Source: JAOZHU01 sp964506435
GTDB lineage: Archaea; Thermoproteota; Bathyarchaeia; Bathyarchaeales; Bathycorpusculaceae
DNA length: 6,262 nucleotides
Direction: 5' to 3'
Assembly (NCBI GenBank): GCA_964506435.1
Contig: CAZDLK010000074.1
Coordinates: 1-6,262, forward strand
The translations under genes were made by a program, and so were the position numbers. Within the stretch, counting starts at the first letter, position 1; every line of letters begins with the position of its first letter. A model generated the notes under the pieces. It was not told the origin of the DNA, ran no database searches, and saw nothing but the letters and a program-made list of their open reading frames with translations. Positions 1 to 5,347 of this stretch are shown piece by piece.

Positions 1-1
1 G

Positions 2-73
2 GCTGATCCAGAGAAAATTTTGGGCATAGTCACCAAAACAGATCTAATGCACACGTTGACAAAGCAATATTAA
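2..73 (+). CDS. C-terminal end of a CBS-domain protein (partial)
   Basis: Only the last 23 codons are in the window, ending at TAA 71-73; the gene begins upstream. The readable tail contains the stretch LGIVTKTDLM, which matches the closing strand and helix of a CBS domain (the G-I-V-T-x-x-D-L pattern). CBS domains usually occur in pairs and bind adenine nucleotides or S-adenosylmethionine, acting as energy or ligand sensors on transporters, enzymes or regulators; that is family knowledge. Nothing visible tells what the rest of the protein is. The protein ends about 10 residues after the motif, so the CBS domain is probably the C-terminal one. About 200 bases separate it from the next gene, so it is probably a separate transcription unit. 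The identification rests on one short motif. Confidence 0.65.
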   Translation, partial: ADPEKILGIVTKTDLMHTLTKQY

Positions 74-226
74 AAGTGCCATCATCAAAAGCAAATTATT
101 GGCATTGAGCATAAATTTCGCTTACGGTTGAAGTTCCGCATCCAAAATTAACCATTGTACACGTTAAACTTTAGAGCACGTTTGTAACTAGCGTTGCTGT
201 TGTCCTCAAGTTTGCAGTAAAAGAAC

Positions 227-234
227 AAATATTA
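227..234 (+). promoter_or_regulatory. Possible TATA box for the DUF1622 gene
   Basis: AAATATTA lies in the AT-rich spacer (74-274) and would place a transcription start near 257, about 18 bases before the ATG at 275. There is no convincing BRE next to it. A second AT-rich patch, CATATTAA (249-256), would instead give a nearly leaderless transcript. The spacer is so AT-rich that this is a weak call. I see no other structure in 74-226. Confidence 0.22.
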
Positions 235-274
235 TTAGGTAATATCCGCATATTAACATCCTACAGGTTTGTTT

Positions 275-757
275 ATGAGCCAACAAGAAGCGCACCATGA
301 TGCAACCATGCCTCGAATTGGCAAAATAAGCACTTTAACGGTTGCGCTGGTGGTGGCCATAGCGGTTTTGGCGACTTTGGGCATAATCTTTACTCCAGCA
401 AGTGACAGTTTTGTACCCGCTATCGAGGATGTAGTTGACACCTTGCTTACTGTAGCCACTGATGTTCTCTATCTTCTCGGCGGCGGACTCGTCTTTTTTG
501 GGTCAATCCTCGTGATTGTCCGCTTCTTGCAGATCAAACTGAAGGAGCCATACAAGCCCTCAGGCGTCACACGTTACTTGTCTGGATATCTGACGCTGAG
601 TCTCGAGTTCTTTATCGGCGCGGAGATCATTAAAACAACGACTACCAGAACATTTGAAGAGTTCTCAGTGCTTATACTGATTATTCTAAGTCGAGGTCTC
701 TTCAGCCTAATTCTGTACTTAGAGCGAAGATGGCATGGTGCAGCGGAGACAGAATAA
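275..757 (+). CDS. DUF1622-type integral membrane protein
   Basis: A 160-residue membrane protein of unknown function. The N-terminal 18 residues are polar and His-containing. Hydrophobic segments follow at about 21-40, 64-85 and 130-149, with a fourth weaker one near 100-118. The C-terminal half carries the pattern I associate with DUF1622: R at about 100, then LSLEF, then GAEIIKT (115-121), a short loop with FEEF, and a last helix ending in LERR. DUF1622 proteins are small predicted membrane proteins in archaea and bacteria with no established role. ATG 275 is chosen; TTG 269 (two residues longer) and ATG 308 are alternatives, and an in-frame stop at 254-256 limits extension. The ribosome site is weak (AGGT near 265-268). 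It has its own spacer on both sides, so it is probably a single-gene unit and not part of the hydrogenase operon. Confidence 0.75.
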   Translation: MSQQEAHHDATMPRIGKISTLTVALVVAIAVLATLGIIFTPASDSFVPAIEDVVDTLLTVATDVLYLLGGGLVFFGSILVIVRFLQIKLKEPYKPSGVTRYLSGYLTLSLEFFIGAEIIKTTTTRTFEEFSVLILIILSRGLFSLILYLERRWHGAAETE

Positions 758-770
758 CTCCAATATTGCC

Positions 771-783
771 TTTTCCAGTTTTA
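771..783 (+). terminator. Possible T-rich archaeal terminator after the DUF1622 gene
   Basis: TTTTCCAGTTTTA begins 13 bases after the stop codon. Archaeal RNA polymerase often terminates at T-rich tracts without a hairpin, so the position is sensible. A small inverted repeat lies just downstream (TGATT 801-805, AATCA 809-813). The signal is modest. Confidence 0.3.
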
Positions 784-833
784 TGAACACTGAGAATTTA
801 TGATTACCAATCATGGATTAAGCGTCATCATGG

Positions 834-872
834 GTGTAAGATTTAAATCTCACTGGCTTACTTTTTAAAAAG
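834..872. promoter_or_regulatory. Two perfect 12-bp AT-core palindromes, centres 22 bp apart
   Basis: AGATTTAAATCT (839-850) and CTTTTTAAAAAG (861-872) are each perfectly self-complementary. The first is extended by GTG (834-836) and CAC (851-853), with a TA bulge on the left side. Their centres are 22 bp apart, about two turns of B-DNA, so both would lie on one face of the helix. This could be a regulator site. Each core also resembles a TATA box that works in either direction: the second would give a start near 892, next to the ATG at 889. Position and spacing are seen directly; the function is inference. Confidence 0.35.
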
Positions 873-888
873 GTCAGCTCGGGGTAAC

Positions 889-1137
889 ATGGGTGAAAAT
901 AAGGTACTGAGCACAACTCTGGCGAATTCTGAAGGAAAATGTGCTCAGAAAGAACTTGATTTGGACAGATTGCCCGGAATCAGCGGTGATACTAAGCAAT
1001 TATCTAGTGGACTGCGCGATAAATTTAAATATAATCACCCTGAATCCCATGTCTATTCCAAAGGGGAAACTAGAGGTAACTGTGAAAGGATGACTGTAGC
1101 AGCAATTTCCAAGGAGGGCGCTCCCTGTGCTTGTTGA
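889..1137 (+). CDS. Doubtful 82-residue hypothetical protein
   Basis: An open frame from ATG 889 to TGA 1135-1137. I do not recognise the product. It is hydrophilic, has four cysteines (two in the final three residues) and shows no membrane segment or known motif. In its favour are codon usage not unlike the neighbours and a position after possible promoter elements. Against it: no good ribosome site (only GGGG at 881-884), a better promoter inside it (1018-1031), the strong ribosome site of the next gene inside it (1111-1118), and an 11-base overlap with that gene's start. It may be chance, or the real unit may be only the short 3' part from ATG 1090 (15 codons). If false, 758-1126 is a 369-base non-coding region holding promoters and a leader. 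Confidence 0.27.
   Translation: MGENKVLSTTLANSEGKCAQKELDLDRLPGISGDTKQLSSGLRDKFKYNHPESHVYSKGETRGNCERMTVAAISKEGAPCAC
1018..1031 (+). promoter_or_regulatory. Archaeal BRE + TATA box, probable promoter of the hydrogenase operon
   Basis: GATAAA (1018-1023) fits the BRE pattern RNWAAW and is directly followed by TTTAAATA (1024-1031), a near-ideal archaeal TATA box. With the box centred about 26-27 bases upstream, transcription should begin near 1053-1056, giving a leader of about 72 bases before the GTG at 1127. This is the best promoter match in the window and sits just ahead of the first operon gene. No further promoter is evident within the operon. Confidence 0.6.
1111..1118 (+). promoter_or_regulatory. 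Strong Shine-Dalgarno deciding the GTG start of the NuoA-like gene
   Basis: AAGGAGGG ends eight bases before GTG 1127. It is the main reason to accept a GTG start. The site can form a small hairpin with the bases just before the start (AGGG 1115-1118 with CCCT 1123-1126, or GGAG 1113-1116 with CTCC 1121-1124), which might lower initiation slightly. Confidence 0.75.
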
Positions 1138-1453
1138 ATCCGCTATTGCTTTTCTGCTCATTCTAGTAACCGTATCGGCGATATACTATCTAGGGCGTCG
1201 TGCTTCGCCCAAACCAGCCCAAAGCGAAAACGAGCGGTCAGAATACGCTTGCGGTGAGAAAGCGCCTCTTCAGAGGCTAAAAATCAACGTGTCACTATAC
1301 AAGTACCTCATATATTTCACGATTCTTGATTCATCCGTTATGTTGCTCGCGTTCGCTGCTCTTGGGCAAGGCTTGAACATACCTTTTCTGCTTCTTTATC
1401 TGTCCATAATTTTTGCGTCAAGCCTGCTTCTTCTTGAAGGAGGCAAAGAATAG
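1127..1453 (+). CDS. nuoA: NuoA-like membrane subunit of a complex-I-like hydrogenase
   Basis: A 108-residue protein with three hydrophobic helices (about 4-22, 57-79, 84-103), the usual layout and roughly the usual length of NuoA/ND3/FpoA. The loop after helix 1 holds EYACGEKAP (39-47), corresponding to the conserved Y-E-C-G loop of NuoA; Cys42 matches the cysteine that in ND3 reports the active/deactive switch. Helix 2 has LDSS (67-70), where NuoA has FDVE: the Asp is kept (Asp68) but the following Glu is replaced by Ser70. NuoA helps form the junction between the catalytic arm and the membrane arm near NuoH. GTG is the start, set by the ribosome site at 1111-1118. The stop shares one base with the GTG of the next gene (TAGTG). 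A NuoA-type subunit beside an intact [NiFe] hydrogenase subunit is unusual as far as I know. Confidence 0.82.
   Translation: MLVESAIAFLLILVTVSAIYYLGRRASPKPAQSENERSEYACGEKAPLQRLKINVSLYKYLIYFTILDSSVMLLAFAALGQGLNIPFLLLYLSIIFASSLLLLEGGKE
1437..1443 (+). promoter_or_regulatory. Shine-Dalgarno deciding the GTG start of the NuoB-like gene
   Basis: AAGGAGG lies nine bases ahead of GTG 1453, inside the last codons of the NuoA-like gene. It supports the GTG start, which overlaps the previous stop by one base. Confidence 0.75.
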
Positions 1454-1920
1454 TGGGCATATCTAACCCGGTGCTGTGGGCGCGGCTGAAGTCGCCGTGG
1501 GTTCTGCACTTCAACTCTGGCGCATGCAACGGCTGCGACATTGAAGTAGTTGCCCTCCTAACGCCGCGGTATGATGTGGAGCGTTTCGGGATTAAACTTG
1601 AGCCTTCACCGCGGCATGCTGATGTCCTGTTAACAACCGGTGTCGTCACGAAACAGTGTGCCGAACGGTTGAAACGTATTTACGAGCAAATGCCTGAACC
1701 CAAGTTTGTGGTAGCCATAGGTGCGTGTGCGTGTTCAGGCGGTGTGTTCAAAGGGAACTACCCGGTGCTAGGCGGTGTAGACAAAGTAATCCCTGTGAAC
1801 GCTTACATTCCTGGTTGCCCGCCGAGGCCAGAAGCTATAATTGACGGGGTAGTGAAACTGCTCAACTCGGTGAAACCTGCGAAACCCGCAAAGGAGGAGA
1901 AACCAAATGGCAGCAAGTGA
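1453..1920 (+). CDS. nuoB: [NiFe]-hydrogenase-type small subunit, NuoB/MbhJ/EchC family
   Basis: A 155-residue soluble electron-transfer subunit that should hold one [4Fe4S] cluster (the equivalent of complex I cluster N2) next to the active site of the large subunit. Cluster ligands visible: Cys25 and Cys28 in ACNGCDIE, Cys92 or Cys94 in GACACSGG, and Cys122 in PGCPPRPE. The first motif is the CxxC form typical of group 4 hydrogenases; complex I NuoB proteins have an adjacent Cys-Cys pair (ACCAIE) instead. This supports a hydrogenase rather than a quinone reductase. The core ends near residue 138; the tail is a lysine/proline-rich extension (about 141-155) whose codons also carry the ribosome site of the next gene, and the gene overlaps that next gene by 14 bases. 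The start is GTG. The family is clear; the nuoB symbol is by homology only. Confidence 0.9.
   Translation: MGISNPVLWARLKSPWVLHFNSGACNGCDIEVVALLTPRYDVERFGIKLEPSPRHADVLLTTGVVTKQCAERLKRIYEQMPEPKFVVAIGACACSGGVFKGNYPVLGGVDKVIPVNAYIPGCPPRPEAIIDGVVKLLNSVKPAKPAKEEKPNGSK
1891..1897 (+). promoter_or_regulatory. Shine-Dalgarno of the large-subunit gene
   Basis: AAGGAGG, nine bases before ATG 1907, lies within the Lys-Glu-Glu codons of the NuoB-like C-terminal tail. It fixes the ATG despite the 14-base overlap and suggests efficient separate initiation of the catalytic subunit. Confidence 0.75.
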
Positions 1921-3493
1921 CCAAGACTTTCTGGTTGCTCTCCAAAGTAGACTGGGCAGCAGTGCTCAAATTCAGCCTGCTCACCTCGGGCGAGCTTCAA
2001 TCCAAGTTAAAGCTGGCTCCCACCGGGATGTTTTGAAAATTCTGCTTGAAACCGATACAAGCGCTGGCATATCCGCGCTAACTGGCTTAGACTTGGGTGA
2101 AACAATAGGTTTAATGTATCATATGCGCAGTAACAATGCAATAGTCACTATTCGAACAGAAGTGCCGAAGCAGAACCCGACAATATCAACGATTGCAGAT
2201 ATACTTCCCGGCGCAGTTTTCCATGAAAGAGAAGCAGCGGACCTCTTCGGTGTAGTCTTTGAGGGACATCCGAATCCAGCTAGACTTGTTCTTCCTGAAG
2301 ACTGGCCTGATAACCTTTTTCCGCTTAGAAAAGATGCAAAAATAGAGGAGGCCACATTTAAACCTGAAAATTCACAAGGCACTGCTGAAGCTGTTCAGCC
2401 TCAAAGTGACGGCGAACTCGTCAGCATCACTGTGGGTCCTCAGCATCCAGCTCTGTTAGAGCCTGAGAAGTTTTCTCTGAAAGTTGACGGTGAAATCGTG
2501 AAGCAGGTTGAACCCCGCATTGGCTACGTGCACAGAGGCGTGGAAAAAGCAGCTGAATCGCGGACTTACCTGCAGGATGTTTACTTGGTTGAACGCATCT
2601 GCGGAATCTGCAACTCGTGCCACGCCACAGCCTTCGTGGAGGCGGTGGAAAAAATACTTGGCACTGAAGTGCCGCCTAGAGGCAAATACTTGCGTACGAT
2701 AATTTTGGAGTTGAACAGGCTTCATAGTCACTTGCTGTTGCTGGGGCACGCTGGGCTTGAGATTGGTTATGAAACCCTGTTTCAGTACATGTGGCGCGAC
2801 AGAGAACCCATCATGGACTTGACCGAACTGCTTACGGGCAACCGTGTGGTCGCGTCAACTTTAACTGTGGGCGGTGTGCGCCGAGACATTAAGGAAACAG
2901 ATTTTCCGAAGATTAAAACTGCGCTTGCGAAACTGAAGAAGCAAATGGATTTCTACAGGCGAATCTATGAGGATGAGCCTACGCTGAAGATGCGTACTCA
3001 AAATGTTGGTACGCTTTCAAAGGAGGACGCGTTGAAACTCTGCGTTGTCGGTCCAGTAGCTCGAGGTTCAGGCGTCAGCATTGATGTGCGCAAAGAGGAG
3101 CCTTACGAGGCGTATGGTGAAATTCCTTTTAAGCTAATAACGTATAATAGTGGAGATTCATGGGCGCGGTTCATGGTTCGCTTAGACGAAATTGTCGAAA
3201 GCATCAACATAATTGATTACGCGTTGGATAATCTGCCTGCTGGGCCGTTCAGGGTTAGGGTGCCGAGGGTTGTGCCTGCAGGTGAGGCGGTTAACCGTGT
3301 GGAAGCGCCCAGAGGTGAGCTTTTCTATTACGTGAAGAGCAACGGTACTGCTTATCCAGAACGCGTTAAAGTGCGGACTCCGACTTTTGCTAACATTCCT
3401 GCTTTCCTTAAGACCGCTGAAGGCGGCAGCATAGCAGATGTTCCTGCGAACTTCGTAAGTTTAGACCCGTGCTTTTCGTGCACAGACAGGTAG
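1907..3493 (+). CDS. Group 4 [NiFe]-hydrogenase large subunit fused to a NuoC-like domain (NuoCD/HycE layout)
   Basis: A 528-residue two-domain protein. Residues 1 to about 145 are NuoC-like (30-kDa subunit), with the signature HEREAADLFGVVF, then GHPNPARL and FPLRKD. A polar linker (about 146-168) leads to a NuoD/hydrogenase large-subunit domain. This domain keeps both [NiFe] motifs: RICGICNSCH (230-239, with Cys232, Cys235, His239) and DPCFSCTDR (520-528, with Cys522, Cys525). True NuoD has lost these cysteines. Where NuoD has the quinone-site His (HPSTHG) this protein has HPALLE (from 180), and the quinone-site Tyr aligns with Gly233. The expected reaction is therefore H2 evolution or oxidation at a Ni-Fe centre. 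An extra cysteine, Cys238, precedes His239. The protein stops exactly after the Arg where hydrogenase precursors are normally cut, so no C-terminal peptide needs removal. The NuoC-NuoD fusion is as in HycE/HyfG. One base separates it from the next gene. Confidence 0.92.
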   Translation: MAASDQDFLVALQSRLGSSAQIQPAHLGRASIQVKAGSHRDVLKILLETDTSAGISALTGLDLGETIGLMYHMRSNNAIVTIRTEVPKQNPTISTIADILPGAVFHEREAADLFGVVFEGHPNPARLVLPEDWPDNLFPLRKDAKIEEATFKPENSQGTAEAVQPQSDGELVSITVGPQHPALLEPEKFSLKVDGEIVKQVEPRIGYVHRGVEKAAESRTYLQDVYLVERICGICNSCHATAFVEAVEKILGTEVPPRGKYLRTIILELNRLHSHLLLLGHAGLEIGYETLFQYMWRDREPIMDLTELLTGNRVVASTLTVGGVRRDIKETDFPKIKTALAKLKKQMDFYRRIYEDEPTLKMRTQNVGTLSKEDALKLCVVGPVARGSGVSIDVRKEEPYEAYGEIPFKLITYNSGDSWARFMVRLDEIVESINIIDYALDNLPAGPFRVRVPRVVPAGEAVNRVEAPRGELFYYVKSNGTAYPERVKVRTPTFANIPAFLKTAEGGSIADVPANFVSLDPCFSCTDR

Positions 3494-3494
3494 G

Positions 3495-4499
3495 ATGAAA
3501 AAAAGCATGGTTTTAGACTTATTGTTTCTTTTCCGCGTGTTGGTTTTCCCGGGTTTCACGTTCATCCTGTTCTTAACCATGTTTTGCGATTGGGTAGAGC
3601 GCAAGATTGAAGCCCGAATGCAGAACCGTGTTGGCCCAAACTTTACGGGACCCGCTGGTATTCTTCAGCCTTTTGCCGACTTCGTTAAGCTGCTAACGAA
3701 GGAAGATATTGTTCCGCGCGGTGCGAAAAAAACTGTTTTCAAGCTTGCGCCTATTTTTGCCTTTTCAATCATCGTTTTCGCCATGTCCTTTTTGCCGGTT
3801 GACGGTGCTGCTGTAATAACTGACGCAAGTTTTGCTGGAGACTTGATTGTTATTATGGCGTTAATTACTGTGGCTAATTTTCTTCTGTTTCTTTCAGGGT
3901 GGGCTTCTGCGAGTCCGTACGGCGCTGTTGGCGCGGCGAGAGTTTTGACGCAGTTTCTTGGTTATGATATTCCCTTGCTTCTTCTCGCGTTGACACCTGC
4001 ATTTTTAGCAGGGAGCCTTACCATTTCGGTGATAGCGGCAAGTCAATATTTGCCATTCATAATTTTGGCGCCTTGGGCTTTTGTGTTGTTCATAGTAGCT
4101 ATGCAGGCTGAGTTGGAGAAAGACCCGTTTGATATTCCCCACGCGGAAAGCGAAGTTGTAGGCGGCTTGGAGACTGAGTATTGTGGTGGCAAATTGGCTT
4201 TTCTGCATCTTACGCGTGATGTGCAGATTGTTTTTGGCGCAGCGCTTGTGGTTGAACTGTTTCTCGGTGGACCATATGGTCCCGTGTTTTTCGGTTTGCC
4301 AGAGTTCTGGTATTCTTTATGGTTCGTGCTTAAACTATTGGCTGTTGTAGTAATCACGGAGTACGTGACGTGTCTGTTTGCAAGATTACGTATTGACCAA
4401 GTGTTATCTGCTAATTGGAAGGTGCTGCTGCCGCTTTCAGTGTTGTCGCTTGCGTTGACCGCTGCGTTGGCTACGTGGGTTTATCCTTTGGTGATGTAA
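3495..4499 (+). CDS. nuoH: NuoH-like membrane subunit (complex I / group 4 hydrogenase)
   Basis: A 334-residue protein with about eight membrane helices, the usual size for NuoH/ND1/FpoH (MbhM and EchB are the hydrogenase counterparts). It anchors the soluble arm to the membrane and carries the charged path linking catalysis to ion movement. Family landmarks: WVERKIEARMQ (33-43) followed by NRVGPN and GILQPFADFVKLLTKED, the segment that contacts the B and D subunits; and ELEKDPFDIPHAESE (206-220) followed by GGLETEYCGG, the acidic cytoplasmic loop. NuoH typically has R-x-P-F-D-L-P-E-x-E in this loop; here it is K-D-P-F-D-I-P-H-A-E, so one Glu is His216. ATG 3495 is used; ATG 3507 (residue 5) is a possible alternative, since the ribosome site is weak. 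The next gene starts three bases after the stop. Confidence 0.92.
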   Translation: MKKSMVLDLLFLFRVLVFPGFTFILFLTMFCDWVERKIEARMQNRVGPNFTGPAGILQPFADFVKLLTKEDIVPRGAKKTVFKLAPIFAFSIIVFAMSFLPVDGAAVITDASFAGDLIVIMALITVANFLLFLSGWASASPYGAVGAARVLTQFLGYDIPLLLLALTPAFLAGSLTISVIAASQYLPFIILAPWAFVLFIVAMQAELEKDPFDIPHAESEVVGGLETEYCGGKLAFLHLTRDVQIVFGAALVVELFLGGPYGPVFFGLPEFWYSLWFVLKLLAVVVITEYVTCLFARLRIDQVLSANWKVLLPLSVLSLALTAALATWVYPLVM

Positions 4500-4502
4500 A
4501 CT

Positions 4503-4889
4503 ATGGGAAAGAAACGTGTGTCGCCGATGATAAAAGAACTGCTTTCGAATCTCTTTGTTAAGCCTGCTACTAGCAAGTATCCTTTTGTGAAGGCTGAAGT
4601 TGCCGAGGGCTTCAGGGGCAAGCAGGTGTATGACAATAATCTTTGCATCAGTTGTGGTCTGTGCTCCAGAGATTGCCCAGCTAAAGCTATTGAAATGGTT
4701 GAAGTTGAAGGCAAGCGGCGTCCGCTGTTTCATCTTGACCTCTGCATTTTCTGTTATCAGTGCGCTGAAAGCTGCCCGAGAAACGCTATAACGAGCACGC
4801 TGATTTTTGAATTAGCCTCAACCAATAAATCTGACTTGGTAATAACTCCTCAACCGAACTCGCAAAAAGGAGACGGTGCACAGAAATGA
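4503..4889 (+). CDS. nuoI: NuoI-like ferredoxin-type subunit with two [4Fe4S] clusters
   Basis: A 128-residue iron-sulfur protein (NuoI/FpoI; MbhN, EchF and HycF/HyfH in hydrogenases). It has two classical motifs, CISCGLCSRDCP (Cys48, 51, 54, 58) and CIFCYQCAESCP (Cys81, 84, 87, 91). Each fourth cysteine serves the other cluster, so two [4Fe4S] clusters are expected. It should carry electrons between a soluble donor, probably ferredoxin since no NADH or F420 module is visible, and the cluster of the NuoB-like subunit. The N-terminal part (about 8-40) is a short amphipathic region that docks on the membrane arm in relatives. The C-terminal tail after residue 105 is polar and probably flexible. 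The ATG follows the NuoH stop by three bases, with GGTGAT (4489-4494) as a likely ribosome site. The stop overlaps the next ATG by four bases (ATGA). Confidence 0.92.
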   Translation: MGKKRVSPMIKELLSNLFVKPATSKYPFVKAEVAEGFRGKQVYDNNLCISCGLCSRDCPAKAIEMVEVEGKRRPLFHLDLCIFCYQCAESCPRNAITSTLIFELASTNKSDLVITPQPNSQKGDGAQK

Positions 4890-5347
4890 TTGTTGAGTTA
4901 CTCTCGGCGGGACTGGTGATTTCGGCTTGTTTAGCGATTTTTATCGACGAGCCAATTTACTGTGTTGCCTCTCTAGCGGATACGCTCATTTTTGTGGCAT
5001 TGCTCTACGTGTTAAGCGATGCTCTTTACGTTGCTGTTTTCCAGTTTGCTGTGGGCGCTGGAACGTTGGCGATTCTCTTTTTGTCTGGAGAGATGCTTAG
5101 CGAAAAACCCGCGAAGAAGCCGCCGCGGAAAAAAATGGTCGGTATAATTATGGCTGGAGCGCTTTTGTCTTTACCCGCCATTTTCCTCTCGATTTCAGGA
5201 CCAAGCAGCGCTGCTGGCGGGGCCACATTTGAAGAAGCCCTGTGGAACTTGAGAGCCTTGGATGTTGTCCTTCAGGGCTTGGTTATGATGGGTGTGGCTT
5301 TAGGAATAGCCATAGTTTTGTACGAGAAGAGGAAAGGTGCAAAGTAA
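4886..5347 (+). CDS. nuoJ: NuoJ-position membrane subunit resembling an MbhD-MbhE fusion
   Basis: A 153-residue protein with five likely helices (about 3-20, 27-44, 46-66, 84-103, 127-146), the topology and approximate length of NuoJ. Helix 3 has QFAVGAGTLAILFLSGEML (53-71), matching the NuoJ helix with its V-Y-V-G-A-x-x-V-L-F pi-bulge motif, but also close to the MbhD/DUF4040 pattern (AVFQFAVGAG). A basic, proline-rich loop (73-83) follows. The last part, LWNLRALDVVLQGLVMMGVA, resembles the F-R-x-x-D-T-L-G-E motif that opens MbhE and the C-terminal part of MrpA; here LRALD (123-127) keeps Arg124 and Asp127. MbhD plus MbhE is known to equal NuoJ in structure. NuoJ lies between the NuoA/H junction and the antiporter-like subunits. 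The start overlaps NuoI by four bases; GGAG 4869-4872 or GGTG 4875-4878 may be the ribosome site. Confidence 0.82.
   Translation: MIVELLSAGLVISACLAIFIDEPIYCVASLADTLIFVALLYVLSDALYVAVFQFAVGAGTLAILFLSGEMLSEKPAKKPPRKKMVGIIMAGALLSLPAIFLSISGPSSAAGGATFEEALWNLRALDVVLQGLVMMGVALGIAIVLYEKRKGAK

Noticed and set aside
74..274. A hidden small gene or RNA in the first spacer
   Set aside because: Frames are short and broken, no recognisable RNA fold or repeat is visible; only AT-rich promoter-like patches near 227-256 stand out.
834..866. A tRNA or an intrinsic hairpin terminator
   Set aside because: The paired segment is a DNA palindrome with no loop and an AT-only core, and there is no cloverleaf, no T-loop motif and no CCA end; a stable RNA hairpin is unlikely.
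1338..1649. Minus-strand open frame of 103 codons
   Set aside because: Lies opposite the nuoA/nuoB junction, which is strongly supported on the plus strand; no recognisable protein features. The same applies to the minus-strand frames at 253-459, 1803-2000, 2119-2382, 2456-2749, 4005-4357, 4437-4733 and 5026-5226.
2508..2702. Plus-strand open frame of 64 codons inside the large-subunit gene
   Set aside because: It is an out-of-frame shadow of the conserved hydrogenase domain; likewise the frame at 4600-4791 inside nuoI.
5242..5346. An upstream start for the nuoK gene giving a 140-residue protein
   Set aside because: The extra 35 residues are encoded entirely inside nuoJ in another frame and do not look like membrane protein; ATG 5347 gives the standard NuoK length, has a ribosome site and overlaps the previous stop by one base.
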